Shown here: positions 34,111 to 44,755 of the stretch, piece after piece
Numbering within the stretch: the stretch's first letter is position 1
Layout of the letters: the number at the start of each line of letters is the position of its first letter
Source: Bifidobacterium asteroides DSM 20089
GTDB taxonomy: Bacteria; Actinomycetota; Actinomycetes; Actinomycetales; Bifidobacteriaceae
Direction of reading: 5' to 3'
Length of the DNA stretch: 64,000 bases
Assembly (NCBI RefSeq): GCF_002715865.1
Contig: NZ_CP017696.1
Span: forward strand, 1,426,001-1,490,000
The notes under the pieces: generated by a model
What the model saw: only the letters and a program-made list of their open reading frames with translations
What the model was told of the DNA's origin: nothing
Databases searched by the model: none
Translations under genes and position numbers: made by a program

Positions 34111-34597
34111 CCGCATCCTCTGCCGCAGGTTCGCCAGGGACGGAGTCCGACCCATCGGTCTCTTTTTCGTCGTCATGCCTGTACGGGTCGGGGTCGCCGG
34201 CGTAGCTGGCATTGACCCGGGCTTTGGCCATGGCCTCGTCCCGATGACGGGCCGCGGTCAGCACATCCTCAATCTCGGTCGCCTCGGCAGGCACCTCATC
34301 GTAGATGAAGCGCAAGGTAGGCGTCAGTCGCAGACCAGCCCGAGCACCGACCAGGGTGCGCAGCCGGCCAGAGGCCTGCCGCAGGGCTTGCTGGGCACGT
34401 TTGCGCTCCCCGGCCTCGTGACCGGACCGCCCCAACTGGGTCCAGTAGATCTTGGCTATCTGTAGGTCGTTGGTGACCCGAACCTCAGTGACGGTGACCC
34501 CTGCCAAGCGCTTGTCGTGCATCTGGGACTCCAGCGCAGAGGCCACAACCCGCTGTATCAGGGCTGCTATGCGTACAGCGCGGGGATTTTCACCCAT
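34094..34597 (-). CDS. rbfA: Ribosome-binding factor A
   Basis: 167 residues from ATG 34597, chosen over the adjacent ATG at 34600 because AAGGA lies six bases upstream of it. The KH-like core (ENPRAVRIAALIQRVVASAL, KRLAGVTVTEVRVTNDLQIA) is followed by LRLTPTLRFIYDEVP. It binds the 30S subunit and helps mature the 5' end of 16S rRNA, especially in the cold. The C-terminal tail is Asp/Glu-rich and longer than in E. coli, as in other actinobacteria. It overlaps truB by 17 bases. Confidence 0.92.
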   Translation of the reverse strand: MGENPRAVRIAALIQRVVASALESQMHDKRLAGVTVTEVRVTNDLQIAKIYWTQLGRSGHEAGERKRAQQALRQASGRLRTLVGARAGLRLTPTLRFIYDEVPAEATEIEDVLTAARHRDEAMAKARVNASYAGDPDPYRHDDEKETDGSDSVPGEPAAEDADEADR

Positions 34598-34726
34598 CAT
34601 GATTCCTTTCTCGAACCGTCTATGACTAATCGTCGCATTCATGGCGATCCGCCCCGGCCAGGGAGTACCCAGACCGGGGCGGATCGCCACGGGCCTTCCG
34701 ACATACGGTCGGCAGGTCGACAGGCT

Positions 34727-37501
34727 CTACTTGCGTTCCACTTCCTGCATCTCGTAGGTCTCGATGATGTCGCCCACCTCGATGTCGTTGAAGGAGCCCA
34801 GGTTGATGCCAGCCTCGTAGCCTTCGGACACCTCGTTGACGTCGTCCTTGAACCGGCGCAGGGAGGAGATCTCCAGATCGTTGATGGTGACCACCCCGTT
34901 GCGGGCGATGCGAGCCTTGGTGCCCCGCTTGACGGTGCCGTCCTGGACCATGACGCCCGCGATGTTGCCGAACTTGGAGGAGCGGAAGATCTCACGAATC
35001 TCGGAGTGGGAGGTGGTGACCTCTTCGTACTCCGGCTTGAGCATGCCCTTGAGCGCCGCCTCGATGTCCTCGATGGCGTTGTAGATGACCGAGTAGTACT
35101 TGATCTCCACCCCCTCGCGGTCCGCCAGATCCTGGACCTGCCGGTTGGGCCGGACGTTGAAGCCGATGATGACGGCCTTGTCGACCGTGGCCAGGTTGAC
35201 GTCGTTCTGGGTGATGGCGCCCACGCCCCGGTGGATGACCTGGATCCCGACCTCGTCGGAGACCTCGATCTTCATCAGGGAGTCTTCCAGAGCCTCCACC
35301 GAACCGGAGGAGTCGCCCTTGATGACGATGTTGAGCATGTCCACCTCGGACTTGGCGAACTGCTCCTTCAGGCTCTCCAGAGAGACAACCTTGCGGCGCT
35401 TGGCCAGCTGTGCGGCGCGGGCCGAGGCCTCACGCTTCTCGGCAATCTGACGAGCGGTGCGGTCGTCGGGCGCAACCAGGAAGAGGTCGCCGGCGGTAGG
35501 CACTGAGGTAAGACCAAGCACCTGGACGGGTGTGGAAGGACCCGCAGCATCCATCTGCCGACCGTTCTCGTCCAGCATGGCGCGCACACGGCCATAGGCC
35601 GATCCAGCCACGATGGCATCGCCTACATGCAGTGTCCCCTGCTGGACCAGCACAGTGGCCACGGCTCCGCGACCCTTGTCGAGACGGGCCTCGACCGTCG
35701 CGCCACGAGCGTCCATGTCGGGGTTGGCCCGAAGGTCAAGGTCGGCATCGGCAGTCAGCAGGACGGCCTCCAGGAGCTTGTCCACGTTGGTGCCCAGCTT
35801 GGCGGAGATGTCGACGAACATGGTGTCGCCGCCGTACTCTTCGGATACCAGACCGAACTCGGTCAACTGACCGCGTACCTTCTGGGGATTGGCTCCCTCG
35901 ACATCGATCTTGTTGACAGCCACCACGATGGGCACATGGGCAGCCTGGGCGTGGTTGATGGCCTCCACGGTCTGCGGCATGACGCCGTCGTCCGCGGCCA
36001 CCACCAGGATGGCCACATCAGTCAGCTCGGCACCACGCGCACGCATGGCCGTAAAGGCCTCATGGCCAGGGGTGTCCAGGAAGGTGATCTTGCGATCCTC
36101 CCCGTCCAGGGTGACCGTGGCCTGGTAGGCCCCGATGCGCTGGGTGATGCCGCCGGCCTCCTGGGTGGTCGTGTTGGTCTTGCGGATGGTGTCCAACAGA
36201 CGGGTCTTGCCGTGATCGACATGGCCCATGACGGTGACCACCGGAGGCCTGGGCTGCAGGTTCTCATCATCCTGGTCCTCACGTTCTTCGTCCAGGTCGA
36301 TGTCGAACTGCTGAAGGAGCTCCTTGTCCTCCTCCTCAGCGGAGACGATGCGGATCTTCCATCCAATCTCGTCGCCCAGGATTTGGAAGGTTGCCTCATC
36401 CAGGGACTGAGTGGCCGTGGCCATCTCGCCCAGGTGGAAGAGCACCGTGACCAAGGCAGCGGGGTTGACGTTGATCTTGTCGGCCAGGTCGGCCAGGGTG
36501 GCGCCCTGACGGAGCTTGACGGTACGTCCATTGCCCGCGGGGATGCGCACACCGCCGATGACAGGTGCCTTCATCTCCTGGAATTCATGCCTCTTGGCCA
36601 TCCGATTCTTGCGGGCCTTGGAGGACTTGCCTCCCTGGCGACCGAAAGCTCCAGCTGCACCGCCGCGACCGCGACCACCGCGACCTGAACCGCCGCGGAA
36701 GCCACCTGAAGGTGCCGACGAAGCGGCTCCGAAACGACCGCTACCGCCCTGATGTGTCTGCTGACCTGGACGACTATGGCCCCACTGCCCTGGACGTGCG
36801 CCCTGTCCGGTGCGTCCGCCACGGCCATTGCGGAATCCGCCCCGGCCCCTGCGTGAGTCGTTGACGGTAGGTCTGGCCATGGGATGCGGCCTGGGAATGT
36901 CTGAAGGCATAGGGGCCTTCATCCCCTGCTTGCGGCTGAAAGGATTGTTACCCGGACGAGGCGTGGATGCTCCCGGCCGCGCTCCATGACGTGCTGCTGC
37001 AGCGTTGGAGCCACCGGGACGACCGCTGTTGCGCGAGCCATGGGGGCCGGGCCTGCCCATGGCTGAAGGCTTGGGCCCACGGGACTGGTTGCGCTGCTCA
37101 TGCTCGTTGCGGTTGCCCTCGGGGGCACCGGGCTTGGGGAAGTGGACGCCGGGACGCTGCTGGCTCCGTGAGGCGTCACCACCAGCCGAGGGCCGACGGT
37201 TCTGTCCGGGCTTTGGCCCAGGTGTGGATTGCTGCTGGGTGCCACTGGACTGCGAGCGGCCATGCTGACCCTGGCCGCTTCCATGATTAGGGCTGCCGGG
37301 GCGGGCATTTCGCGCAGCGGCCTGGCCTGCGTCGCCCTGTCCCTTCTGAGGGAAAGCGTTCTTGAGTCGACGAACCACAGGGGCCTCCACAGTGGAGGAT
37401 GCGGACTTGACGAATTCGCCCATGTCCTTCAACTTCGCCAGAACAGTCTTGCTGTCTACGCCAAATTCCTTGGCCAGCTCATACACGCGTGCTTTGGGCA
37501 C
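34727..37501 (-). CDS. infB: Translation initiation factor IF-2
   Basis: 924 residues. The IF2_N fold is at 1-50 ([20 protein letters not shown]). A long intrinsically disordered Gly/Arg/Pro/Gln-rich region (about 70-310, many RGG-like units) follows, then the GTPase: G1 GHVDHGKT, G2 [12 protein letters not shown]3 DTPGHEAF, G4 VNKID. Domains II, III and C2 follow to the end. It places initiator tRNA on the ribosome. It is in the nusA-infB-rbfA operon; the intervening ylxR gene found in many relatives is absent. The 183-base gap from nusA has no open frame that looks real. Confidence 0.95.
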   Translation of the reverse strand: MPKARVYELAKEFGVDSKTVLAKLKDMGEFVKSASSTVEAPVVRRLKNAFPQKGQGDAGQAAARNARPGSPNHGSGQGQHGRSQSSGTQQQSTPGPKPGQNRRPSAGGDASRSQQRPGVHFPKPGAPEGNRNEHEQRNQSRGPKPSAMGRPGPHGSRNSGRPGGSNAAAARHGARPGASTPRPGNNPFSRKQGMKAPMPSDIPRPHPMARPTVNDSRRGRGGFRNGRGGRTGQGARPGQWGHSRPGQQTHQGGSGRFGAASSAPSGGFRGGSGRGGRGRGGAAGAFGRQGGKSSKARKNRMAKRHEFQEMKAPVIGGVRIPAGNGRTVKLRQGATLADLADKINVNPAALVTVLFHLGEMATATQSLDEATFQILGDEIGWKIRIVSAEEEDKELLQQFDIDLDEEREDQDDENLQPRPPVVTVMGHVDHGKTRLLDTIRKTNTTTQEAGGITQRIGAYQATVTLDGEDRKITFLDTPGHEAFTAMRARGAELTDVAILVVAADDGVMPQTVEAINHAQAAHVPIVVAVNKIDVEGANPQKVRGQLTEFGLVSEEYGGDTMFVDISAKLGTNVDKLLEAVLLTADADLDLRANPDMDARGATVEARLDKGRGAVATVLVQQGTLHVGDAIVAGSAYGRVRAMLDENGRQMDAAGPSTPVQVLGLTSVPTAGDLFLVAPDDRTARQIAEKREASARAAQLAKRRKVVSLESLKEQFAKSEVDMLNIVIKGDSSGSVEALEDSLMKIEVSDEVGIQVIHRGVGAITQNDVNLATVDKAVIIGFNVRPNRQVQDLADREGVEIKYYSVIYNAIEDIEAALKGMLKPEYEEVTTSHSEIREIFRSSKFGNIAGVMVQDGTVKRGTKARIARNGVVTINDLEISSLRRFKDDVNEVSEGYEAGINLGSFNDIEVGDIIETYEMQEVERK

Positions 37502-37684
37502 TTACTTTCTCCTTACCGGACCGCGCGTATGACCGGCGCGATCACTCTTTTATGACGGCGAACATATCCTGTCTCATCGTGCGACCATGATCGTGTTACC
37601 TCGTCTCTGTGCCGGGGCCAACGGCGTGAACCACCGGACTCGGGATACCGCGTCCAGCATACTCGCGTCGTCGGATGTTTGCTC

Positions 37685-38743
37685 TCAGGCGTCTTCACCA
37701 GCAGCCGAAGCAGATTGTGCCTGCAGTTCGCGCAATTTTTGCTGGTGAGCCTCCTCTGACTCAATGCCAATCTTCCAGCCTGTCAGCTTGGCGGCCAGAC
37801 GGGCGTTCTGACCCTCTTTGCCAATGGCCAGGGAGAGCTGTGCGTCCTTGATGAAGGCAATGGCCGTACGGTTGGGCTCGCTGACGATTTGCACCTGACG
37901 AACCACAGCCGGGGACAGGGCCGCAGCTACGAATTCGGCAGGATCCTTGGACCAATCCACAATGTCGATCTTCTCAGGCCCCAGATTCTCCATGACAGCA
38001 CGCACGCGAGCGCCTGCCGGCCCAATCAGCGCACCCTTGGGATTGACCCCCTTGGTGTTGGCACGGACCGCAATCTTGGTTCTGGCACCTGCCTCACGAG
38101 CAATGGCCATGATGGAGACCGCGCCGGAGACCAGCTCCGGTACCTCACGCTCAAAAAGGCGGCGAACCAGCTCGGGATGGGAACGCGACACAATAATTTC
38201 CGGCCCCTTGAGTCCACGGGAGACATTGACCACGTAGACCCGGATCCGCTGGCCGTGCCGGTAATGCTCTCCAGGCACCTGCTCGCGGCGGGGCAGAATG
38301 GCCTCGACATTATCTACTGCCACATGCACATTGCCAGGATCGCTGACATCCTGCTGCACGACCCCAGTGATCAGATGGCCCTTCTGACCTGAGAAAGCCC
38401 CAAAGACACGCTCGTCATCGGCCTGACGGAAGAGCTGACGAATCACCTGGCGTGCCGTGGAAGCCGCCAGCCGATCGAAGTCCTTTGGCGTGTCGTCGTA
38501 TTCCTCGCCCAGATCATATCCTGGTTCAGGCTCTTCAGGCGTGGGCTCGCGAGCGATCTCGTCCTGTGCCCAGATGGTAAAAGTCCCAGCACGTTCGTCC
38601 AGCTCCACCCGTGCGTGCTTGGCTGCGTGAGGCGACTTCTGGTAAGCCAGGAGAAGGGCCTCGCTCAGTGCTTGATCCAAGGTCTCGGCATCAATCCCTT
38701 GTTCGTGTGCCAGCTGATGAATCTCAGCCAGGTCCAGTTCCAT
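37685..38743 (-). CDS. nusA: Transcription factor NusA
   Basis: 352 residues. An N-terminal RNA-polymerase-binding domain (DLAEIHQLAHEQGIDAETL) is followed by an S1 domain (KGHLITGVVQQDVS) and two KH domains (GAREA-like ARTKIAVRANTKGVNPKGA; FIKDAQLSLAIGKEGQNARL). The E. coli C-terminal acidic repeats are absent, as usual in Gram-positives. It modulates pausing, termination and antitermination. AGGAGG precedes ATG 38743, and a TAGAAT -10-like box lies upstream. It heads the operon with infB. Confidence 0.94.
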   Translation of the reverse strand: MELDLAEIHQLAHEQGIDAETLDQALSEALLLAYQKSPHAAKHARVELDERAGTFTIWAQDEIAREPTPEEPEPGYDLGEEYDDTPKDFDRLAASTARQVIRQLFRQADDERVFGAFSGQKGHLITGVVQQDVSDPGNVHVAVDNVEAILPRREQVPGEHYRHGQRIRVYVVNVSRGLKGPEIIVSRSHPELVRRLFEREVPELVSGAVSIMAIAREAGARTKIAVRANTKGVNPKGALIGPAGARVRAVMENLGPEKIDIVDWSKDPAEFVAAALSPAVVRQVQIVSEPNRTAIAFIKDAQLSLAIGKEGQNARLAAKLTGWKIGIESEEAHQQKLRELQAQSASAAGEDA

Positions 38744-38814
38744 GTCAAGACCTCCTATGAAGTTATTCAGACTGCGCTTCTTTTAGTCTGCAATGCCTAC
38801 TATTCTAGCCTTTC

Positions 38815-39696
38815 ATGCAGACACAGCCGGTTCCTGAATACCACGGGTGGGCGAGTCGTCGGCCGACGATCCCGGCCCGACTGATGAGAGCCGGTATCGC
38901 AGTACTTCTGCTGGCCGCAACCATTTCGGGATGCGCGCCCTCGGCCGTGCACGTCAGTCAGCACGACCCTGACGATCTTCGACCTACCGCCTGCGAACAG
39001 GCATGGACGCGAGCCCGGCAGTCGGAAGGGCTTCGAAAGGATCAGGCAGACAGCCGGGCTCAGGACTGGATCCAAGCGGCCCGCGAATGCCCTGCCAGAC
39101 TGGATGAAGCCACGGTACACGCGGCCCAGGCTTTGACGGCTTCCCAAGGCGGGCAGACCAATCGTCAAACAGCCACGCTAAGGCTGGTCCAGACAGCACA
39201 GCGGTTGGATCCGCTGGCGAAGGCACTGCCGGTTGAATTGGCCGATCAAGCCATCATAGGTGAAGACCGTTCCGGATTCGAACTCTCGGTCCTCGCAGCC
39301 CGTACAACGGATGCCGCGTGGATGCTGACCCTAGCCGATACGCACACTGCAGCCGCGCAGATTCTGGTCGGTCACGCCAAACATGATCCCCGGCAGGGGG
39401 TCTATCCCACCACTGATCTGTTGGCGCACCCGGATGAGTGCACGGACCCCGCCAATGGAATACAGACCTCTACCCCTGCCCTGATCGAGATCGATACGGC
39501 GCGGACCCTTTTGTCCGTCGGAAGAAAACTGAACGGGTTCTCAGGCACGATACGAACTGATGCCAGTCAGAACGGAAAAAGTCGCCAGGAGGCGACATCT
39601 GCCCTGGTCGACATGATTGTGGCCCACTTGTCCATGGCCATGAACCTCGGCTACCCGGCCACATCGTCAGCCCTGCTGCAGGCACCAAAACGCTGA
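38815..39696 (+). CDS. Predicted lipoprotein of unknown function
   Basis: 293 residues from ATG 38815; an ATG at 38887 would place the start right at the signal peptide. The n-region ends in RLMR and the h-region is AGIAVLLLAATISGC, with the lipobox Cys at about 42 (or 18 from the later start). The mature part is Gln/Ala/Thr-rich and mostly helical (AQALTASQGGQTNRQTATL, RLVQTAQRLDPLAKAL). It has an HAKHDPRQGVYPTTDLLAH segment. No enzyme motif is seen. It is divergent from nusA. Confidence 0.65.
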   Translation: MQTQPVPEYHGWASRRPTIPARLMRAGIAVLLLAATISGCAPSAVHVSQHDPDDLRPTACEQAWTRARQSEGLRKDQADSRAQDWIQAARECPARLDEATVHAAQALTASQGGQTNRQTATLRLVQTAQRLDPLAKALPVELADQAIIGEDRSGFELSVLAARTTDAAWMLTLADTHTAAAQILVGHAKHDPRQGVYPTTDLLAHPDECTDPANGIQTSTPALIEIDTARTLLSVGRKLNGFSGTIRTDASQNGKSRQEATSALVDMIVAHLSMAMNLGYPATSSALLQAPKR

Positions 39697-40261
39697 TTTC
39701 CAATACGGACCAGCCGCCAGCAGGTTACACTGATCGCACTCGTCAGTTTTCCCATTCTTATATGTGGGCTATCCCTGCCCGTGCACGCTCGAAAACCTGG
39801 CCGAAGGTCAAAACTGATTATCAAGCAAACGAATTAGTTATTACTTACTTCAGATTTCACGAAACCTGGCAGGTGGCGTCAGGGGTTCAGGCGGTGCTAA
39901 TATAGAACGTGTTCCACAGGTGTATTCCACAGGAACGCAGGGGGGTATGAACCCGTGCAATGTAGGAGGCGACCCGGTGCTGGTCATCGCATCGCCTTCT
40001 GCATTGGACGGTATTTATCTACTCAGCATCGAGAACTGAGACGAACAGCCAATGAAGGCACACGGAAGACCGGTCCTGCCTGACAATCATCAAATTGATC
40101 GAGTGCCATTCTCGCAGTTATCCAGCAAAACTGATTCCCTATGGACTGTATATCGGCAGCAATCAGGAAACCCGACTCCACGAGTGAGCCACTGCAACTT
40201 GGCAATCCGGCAATAGTACTTAAATACAGAAGGCCCCAACCGTCGGGCCGGGGCCAATAAG
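39697..40261. other. Intergenic region, possible structured RNA
   Basis: No protein-coding frame stands out in these 565 bases. A TAATATAGA stretch near 39897-39906 could be a -10 region. A direct repeat TTCCACAGG occurs at 39912-39920 and 39925-39933, bracketed by GTTCC/GGAAC. An imperfect stem GGAGGCGA/TCGCCTTC follows near 39965-40005. Together they suggest a small transcribed RNA, but I match no known family. Near 40231-40257 a GC hairpin probably terminates the tRNA-Ser transcript. Confidence 0.3.
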
Positions 40262-40350
40262 TGGCGGTTGAGGCGAGATTCGAACTCGCGGAGGGAGTTG
40301 CCCTCACACGCTTTCGAGGCGTGCTCCTTAGACCGCTCGGACACTCAACC
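40262..40350 (-). tRNA. tRNA-Ser (anticodon CGA)
   Basis: A serine-type tRNA with a long variable arm. The acceptor GGTTGAG pairs with CTCAACC, and the anticodon loop CTCGAAA gives anticodon CGA. The T-arm carries AGTTCGAATCT and the discriminator is G. The following CCA (40262-40264) is encoded. It reads UCG codons. Confidence 0.95.
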
Positions 40351-40458
40351 ATGGTCGTTGCCCGACATTGCCGAACAACAACTTTTCTATTATGCCACAG
40401 AGTCCCTACCTGGCAAACGGCGTGGCGGAGTCAGCGGTCGCCGTGAACAACCAGGCGG

Positions 40459-41421
40459 TCACAGTGTACGGCGGGCTCGGATGGCCTGCGCCCGTTCAGC
40501 AAGCTGGTCATCAGGCGGGTAGGCCACATGCTCCAGGGTCAGGCCCCGAGCATCTATGGGACCGGTGGAGCCTTCGCGCAGGGGGTGGGCAACCTTGTCG
40601 GCAAACCATTGGACGGACCGGCGTCCCTGGCCCACCTGAATGCAGGCCGCGACCAACGAGCGGACCATGTTATGGGCAAATGCATCGGCTACAATCCGAA
40701 AGACGGTCAACCCGGACTCCATGAAGGTCGGAAGGCATCCGACGGCAGCCTGCCCCTGGGCAGTCTCGTACAGATTCACGTTGGGAACCAGGTCCCAATG
40801 TGCTGCCAGGACCTTGCGGATGGTCGTGCCACCAGGATTTGGCCTGGCAAAGGATCCGAAGTCATGCAGACCGACGCATTCCGCTGCAGCCTGGTTCATA
40901 GCTTCCAAATCCAGGCTTCCCTCCAGGTCCAACACATAGCCCCGCATACGCGGATCCCCTGGCTTATCCCCCTGGCTGACCCGATACAGGTAGGTACGCT
41001 CCAAGGCAGAGAAACGGGCATCGAAACCCGACGGAGCGGATCTGAGCCCGAGCAACACGATGTCAGCGGGCAGCAGGTGTCGAAGACGGCGTTCAAGGGC
41101 AGATACACCATCGACACCCATATGCCCCCTGCAGGACTCGAGTACAGCAACGGGAATGTCCAAGTGTGCTACCTGGTGAGATGCGTGGACCCCAGTGTCG
41201 GTCCTGCCAGCCACGACCAGCCTGGGCTCCCAGGCGACGCAGCTGTGGGAAACCTGGCCATCCGGTCTGCGGGCTCCAGTGATCACAGACAGGGCCTGTT
41301 CGACGCAGCCCTGGACTGTACGAAGCCCAGGCTGCCGGGCCCAGCCATGGAAGCCGCCACCGTCGTAGGCCAGATCCATGCGCAGCCGGACAAGGGGCAT
41401 TTCCCCTTCCTGATCCTCCAT
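40459..41421 (-). CDS. truA: tRNA pseudouridine synthase A
   Basis: 320 residues from ATG 41421 (GGGAGG five bases upstream). The catalytic Asp is in VVAGRTDTGVHASHQV. Other family blocks are LRMDLAYDGGGFHGWARQ near the N-terminus and DAFAHNMVRSLVAA near the C-terminus. It modifies U38-40 in the anticodon arm of many tRNAs. It follows rplQ in the common rpoA-rplQ-truA order. The 77-base gap from rplQ holds a hairpin, so readthrough may be partial. A loop insertion (GHMGVDGVSALERRL) makes it longer than E. coli TruA. Confidence 0.93.
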   Translation of the reverse strand: MEDQEGEMPLVRLRMDLAYDGGGFHGWARQPGLRTVQGCVEQALSVITGARRPDGQVSHSCVAWEPRLVVAGRTDTGVHASHQVAHLDIPVAVLESCRGHMGVDGVSALERRLRHLLPADIVLLGLRSAPSGFDARFSALERTYLYRVSQGDKPGDPRMRGYVLDLEGSLDLEAMNQAAAECVGLHDFGSFARPNPGGTTIRKVLAAHWDLVPNVNLYETAQGQAAVGCLPTFMESGLTVFRIVADAFAHNMVRSLVAACIQVGQGRRSVQWFADKVAHPLREGSTGPIDARGLTLEHVAYPPDDQLAERAQAIRARRTL

Positions 41422-41498
41422 CAAGACCTCCCTGGCACCAATGACAAACGGGGCCGGAGAGCCATGCTCCCCGACCCCGTCACCAGAACAAAGACCGA

Positions 41499-42143
41499 TT
41501 ACTCAGCGGCCTTCTCGGCATCTTCAGCCACATCGGCATTTTCCTCTGCCTGGGCTTCCGCCTGATCCGCCTTGTCAGCTGTCTGCTCCAGATCCTCAGC
41601 GGCCTCGTCAGCCTGGGCCACGTCCAGATCGGACTCATTGGCCTCCACGGCCTGATCGACGGCATCCTTGGCAGCACCTTCTGCGACAGCGGCATCGGTG
41701 GCTGCAGCCATCTCAGCGTTGTCATCCTTGGCGGCCACCTTGGCTGCGGATTCGGCCTCCTTGACGACGGCCTTCTTGGCCGACAGGGGCTCGGTGACCA
41801 GCTCGATCACCGCCTGCGGGGAGTTGTCCCCTCGGCGGGGAGCAATCTTGGTGATGCGGGTGTAGCCGCCCTCACGCTGCTGCATCTGTTCGGCGATCTG
41901 CGTGAACAGGATGTGGACCACGGACTTGTCACGGATGACGCGCATGACGCGACGGCGGGCGGACAGATCCCCGCGCTTGGCGAAGGTGATCAGCCGCTCG
42001 GCCAGCGGACGCAGGCGCTTGGCCTTGGGCAGGGTGGTCGTAATACGGCCGTTTGCAAAGAGGCTGGTGGCCATGTTGGCCAGCATCAGCCGCTCGTGCG
42101 CCGGGCTGGAGGCCAGACGTGGGCCCTTGCTAGGTTTTGGCAT
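41499..42143 (-). CDS. rplQ: 50S ribosomal protein bL17 with long acidic tail
   Basis: 214 residues. The first 120 are standard L17 ([35 protein letters not shown]). The rest is an Ala/Glu/Asp-rich tail of about 95 residues, such as [19 protein letters not shown], expected to be helical or disordered. L17 lies near the exit tunnel. Tails occur in other actinobacterial L17 but this one is long. It follows rpoA after 126 bases. Confidence 0.93.
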   Translation of the reverse strand: MPKPSKGPRLASSPAHERLMLANMATSLFANGRITTTLPKAKRLRPLAERLITFAKRGDLSARRRVMRVIRDKSVVHILFTQIAEQMQQREGGYTRITKIAPRRGDNSPQAVIELVTEPLSAKKAVVKEAESAAKVAAKDDNAEMAAATDAAVAEGAAKDAVDQAVEANESDLDVAQADEAAEDLEQTADKADQAEAQAEENADVAEDAEKAAE

Positions 42144-42269
42144 TGGATTATCTCCTTACGGCCCGGGAGGACAGGTGGGCATACGCCCGAACATCCGACT
42201 TCCCGGAATTGCTGTCAGCAGGCGACGGAACCCTTCCCCCTCGCCCACTCATACGAAGGCTGCAATCCT

Positions 42270-43265
42270 TCACTCGTCGTCAGGCGAGAAGAAGGTGCCC
42301 CCCTCGAGATTATTGGTGTCGAAGCCCAGCGGGGAGGCCTTCAGCGACAGCCCCATGCCCTCAAGCTTCTCCTTGACCTCGTCGATGGACTTCATGCCGA
42401 AGTTGCGGATGTCCAGCAGATCCTGCTCGGTATGCGAGACCAGCTCACCGATGGTATGGATTCCCTCGCGCTTGAGGCAGTTGTAGGAACGCTGCGTCAG
42501 GTTCAGGTCCTCAATCGGCACGGACATCTGCGGATCGGCCTCTTCCACCACAGGCTCGGGCCCGACCTCCACGCCCTCAGCCTGAGTGTTGAGCTCGCGG
42601 CAGAGACCGAAGAGCTCGACCAGGGTCGAGCCAGCGGACGCCACCGCGTCACGCGGCGAAATAGCCGGCTTGGTCTCCACATCCAGGATCAGCTTGTCGA
42701 AATCCGTGCGCTGCTCGACACGGGTGGCCTCGACCTTGTAGCTGACCTTGAGCACAGGAGAATAGATGGAATCGACCGGGATACGGCCAATCTCATCGTT
42801 GTCCTGCTTGTTGAGCTGGGCCTGGACATATCCACGACCACGCTCCACCGTAAACTCGATCTCCAGCTCGCCATCCTCGGCCAGGGTCGCGATATGCAGA
42901 TCGGGATTGGCTACGGTGACGCCGGCCGGCGGGGTGATGTCCCCGGCGGTGGCCTCGCCCTTGCCGCTCTTGCGCAAATACATGACCACAGGCTCGTCGT
43001 ATTCACTGGTCAGCACGATGCCTTTGATGTTGAGCAGGATCTCAGTGACGTCCTCCTCCACACCAGGCAGCGTGGTGAACTCGTGCAGGGCACCTGAGAT
43101 GCGGACCGAGGTCACAGCCGCACCGGGTATGGAGCTCAGCAGGGTACGGCGCAGGGAGTTGCCCAGGGTGTACCCGAATCCGGGTTCCAAGGGCTCGATG
43201 GTGAAACGGGAGCGCTGGGCATTGACGACTTCTTCAGTAAGAGTCGGACGCTGTGCAATAAGCAC
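42270..43265 (-). CDS. rpoA: DNA-directed RNA polymerase alpha subunit
   Basis: 331 residues. The start is GTG 43265, with GAAAGGA upstream. An earlier in-frame ATG lacks a ribosome site. The N-terminal dimerisation domain ([20 protein letters not shown]) and the C-terminal DNA/activator-binding domain ([39 protein letters not shown]) are intact. It is the assembly platform of RNA polymerase. It lies between rpsK and rplQ as in the alpha operon; rpsD is not in this cluster. Confidence 0.97.
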   Translation of the reverse strand: MLIAQRPTLTEEVVNAQRSRFTIEPLEPGFGYTLGNSLRRTLLSSIPGAAVTSVRISGALHEFTTLPGVEEDVTEILLNIKGIVLTSEYDEPVVMYLRKSGKGEATAGDITPPAGVTVANPDLHIATLAEDGELEIEFTVERGRGYVQAQLNKQDNDEIGRIPVDSIYSPVLKVSYKVEATRVEQRTDFDKLILDVETKPAISPRDAVASAGSTLVELFGLCRELNTQAEGVEVGPEPVVEEADPQMSVPIEDLNLTQRSYNCLKREGIHTIGELVSHTEQDLLDIRNFGMKSIDEVKEKLEGMGLSLKASPLGFDTNNLEGGTFFSPDDE

Positions 43266-43340
43266 TGTTGCTATCCTTTCAGCTCCGACCGGTGGTGCAC
43301 TCACCGGTCTTCGCGGGTGGATTCATGGGTTTTCTAGTGC

Positions 43341-43739
43341 TCAGACGCGACGGCGCTTGGGAGGACGAACGCCATTGTGTGCCTGTGGGGTCACATCAGA
43401 GATTGAACCGACCTCCAGGCCTGCGGACTGCAGGGAGCGGATGGCGGTCTCACGGCCCGAACCCGGACCCTTGACAAAGACATCCACCTTCTTGACCCCA
43501 TGCTCCATGGCCTTGCGGGCTGCTGATTCCGCGGCCATACCCGCTGCGTAGGGAGTGGACTTGCGGGAGCCCTTGAAGCCTACGTCGCCGCCCGAAGCCC
43601 AGGCCACTACAGCACCGGAAGGATCGGTGATGGAGATGATGGTGTTGTTGAATGTTGACTTGATATGCGCCTGCCCGACCGGAACCGACTTGCGATCCCG
43701 ACGACGAGGCTTGCGCGCGGCCTGCTTTGCTGCTGCCAT
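43341..43739 (-). CDS. rpsK: 30S ribosomal protein uS11
   Basis: 132 residues from ATG 43739. Typical blocks [36 protein letters not shown] and [18 protein letters not shown] are followed by the basic tail RPPKRRRV. It forms part of the platform near the E site. A GTTACA-like gap of 87 bases separates it from rpsM. Confidence 0.97.
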   Translation of the reverse strand: MAAAKQAARKPRRRDRKSVPVGQAHIKSTFNNTIISITDPSGAVVAWASGGDVGFKGSRKSTPYAAGMAAESAARKAMEHGVKKVDVFVKGPGSGRETAIRSLQSAGLEVGSISDVTPQAHNGVRPPKRRRV

Positions 43740-43826
43740 TGATCCTCGTTTCCTTGTCACGAATAACGAATAACTGATTGCTAGTGCGAACCATCGGGGA
43801 CCCTCATCCCCGCTTCGCATTCGGCC

Positions 43827-44204
43827 TTACTTGGTCGCCTTCTTCTTTCCGGCGACGGTGCGCTTGGGTCCCTTGCGGGTGCGGGCGTTGGTCTTGGTCC
43901 GCTGGCCGCGCACGGGCAGGCCCCGGCGGTGGCGCTGGCCCTGATAGCAATTGATTTGGATCTTACGGCGAATATCAGCGTCGATCTCACGACGCAGATC
44001 ACCCTCGATCTTGTAGTTTCCCTCGAGGTAATCACGCAGCGTAATGAGCTGCTCGTCCGTGAGATCCTTGACGCGGGTGTCCGGATTCACTCCGGTCGCG
44101 GCAAGTGTTTCCTTGGCGCGAGTACGCCCCACACCGAAGATGTAGGTGAGGGCTATCTCTATGCGCTTCTCGTTGGGGATGTCGACTCCGGCAAGACGTG
44201 CCAT
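43827..44204 (-). CDS. rpsM: 30S ribosomal protein uS13
   Basis: 125 residues from ATG 44204 (AAAGGAA upstream). The sequence [29 protein letters not shown] and the basic end [18 protein letters not shown] are diagnostic. It sits in the 30S head and contacts the P-site tRNA and the 50S subunit. Confidence 0.97.
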   Translation of the reverse strand: MARLAGVDIPNEKRIEIALTYIFGVGRTRAKETLAATGVNPDTRVKDLTDEQLITLRDYLEGNYKIEGDLRREIDADIRRKIQINCYQGQRHRRGLPVRGQRTKTNARTRKGPKRTVAGKKKATK

Positions 44205-44336
44205 TGCGATTCCTTTTTGCTCTACGCAGGTCGTGCACCGAGTCTTCCGGTCTCCCGGCCCGGGCCTGCGCACCCGGGGTTCAGCCTATCGGCTGTGACT
44301 CAGCGCCTTTGGTGTTCGTTGCCGCTGGGAATCCGC

Positions 44337-44450
44337 TCAGCCCTGGCGCTGCTTGTGGCGTGGGTTTTTGCAGATCACCATGACGCGGCCGTGACGACGA
44401 ATCACGCGGCAGTTCTCGCAGATTCTCTTCACACTAGGGCTGACCTTCAT
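44337..44450 (-). CDS. rpmJ: 50S ribosomal protein bL36
   Basis: 37 residues beginning [19 protein letters not shown] and ending in [10 protein letters not shown]. It carries the zinc-binding set CxxC near 11-14, then Cys and His, so this is the zinc-containing form. It follows infA by 26 bases in the usual infA-rpmJ-rpsM order. The gene is too short for most open-frame screens but the sequence is unmistakable. Confidence 0.95.
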   Translation of the reverse strand: MKVSPSVKRICENCRVIRRHGRVMVICKNPRHKQRQG

Positions 44451-44476
44451 GGTTTTCCTTTGCTTGTGTACCTTAG

Positions 44477-44695
44477 TTACTTGTACCGGTACGTAATCCG
44501 TCCGCGGTTCAGATCATAGGGACTCATTTCGAGCACCACCCGATCCTGGGGCAGAATGCGGATGTAGTTCTTGCGCATCTTGCCGGAAATGGTGGCCAGC
44601 ACCAGGTGCTTGTTCTCGAGCTCGACGCGGAACATCGCATTCGGGAGGGCCTCGACCACACGCCCTTCCACCTCGATCACACCATCTTTTGCCAT
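44477..44695 (-). CDS. infA: Translation initiation factor IF-1
   Basis: 72 residues from ATG 44695. An S1-like OB fold starts [20 protein letters not shown], followed by [20 protein letters not shown] and a basic end. It occupies the A site during initiation. It now heads the infA-rpmJ-rpsM-rpsK-rpoA-rplQ transcript, since upstream adk is about 13 kb away. Confidence 0.97.
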   Translation of the reverse strand: MAKDGVIEVEGRVVEALPNAMFRVELENKHLVLATISGKMRKNYIRILPQDRVVLEMSPYDLNRGRITYRYK

Positions 44696-44755
44696 AAGCC
44701 TTCTATCCGATCCTCGGCCGGTTACACAGCGCGTCGAAAGACACGCCAAATGGTA

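Noticed and set aside
33151-34215. 354-residue plus-strand open frame
   Set aside because: It is antisense to truB and rbfA, which have clear motifs and ribosome sites. The composition is that of a shadow frame.
39912-39933. TTCCACAGG repeats as DnaA boxes or an origin
   Set aside because: They differ at two positions from TTGTCCACA/TTATCCACA, only two copies exist, and no dnaA or dnaN gene is near.
39940-40020. Signal recognition particle RNA
   Set aside because: The conserved GGAA tetraloop and its flanking motif are absent.
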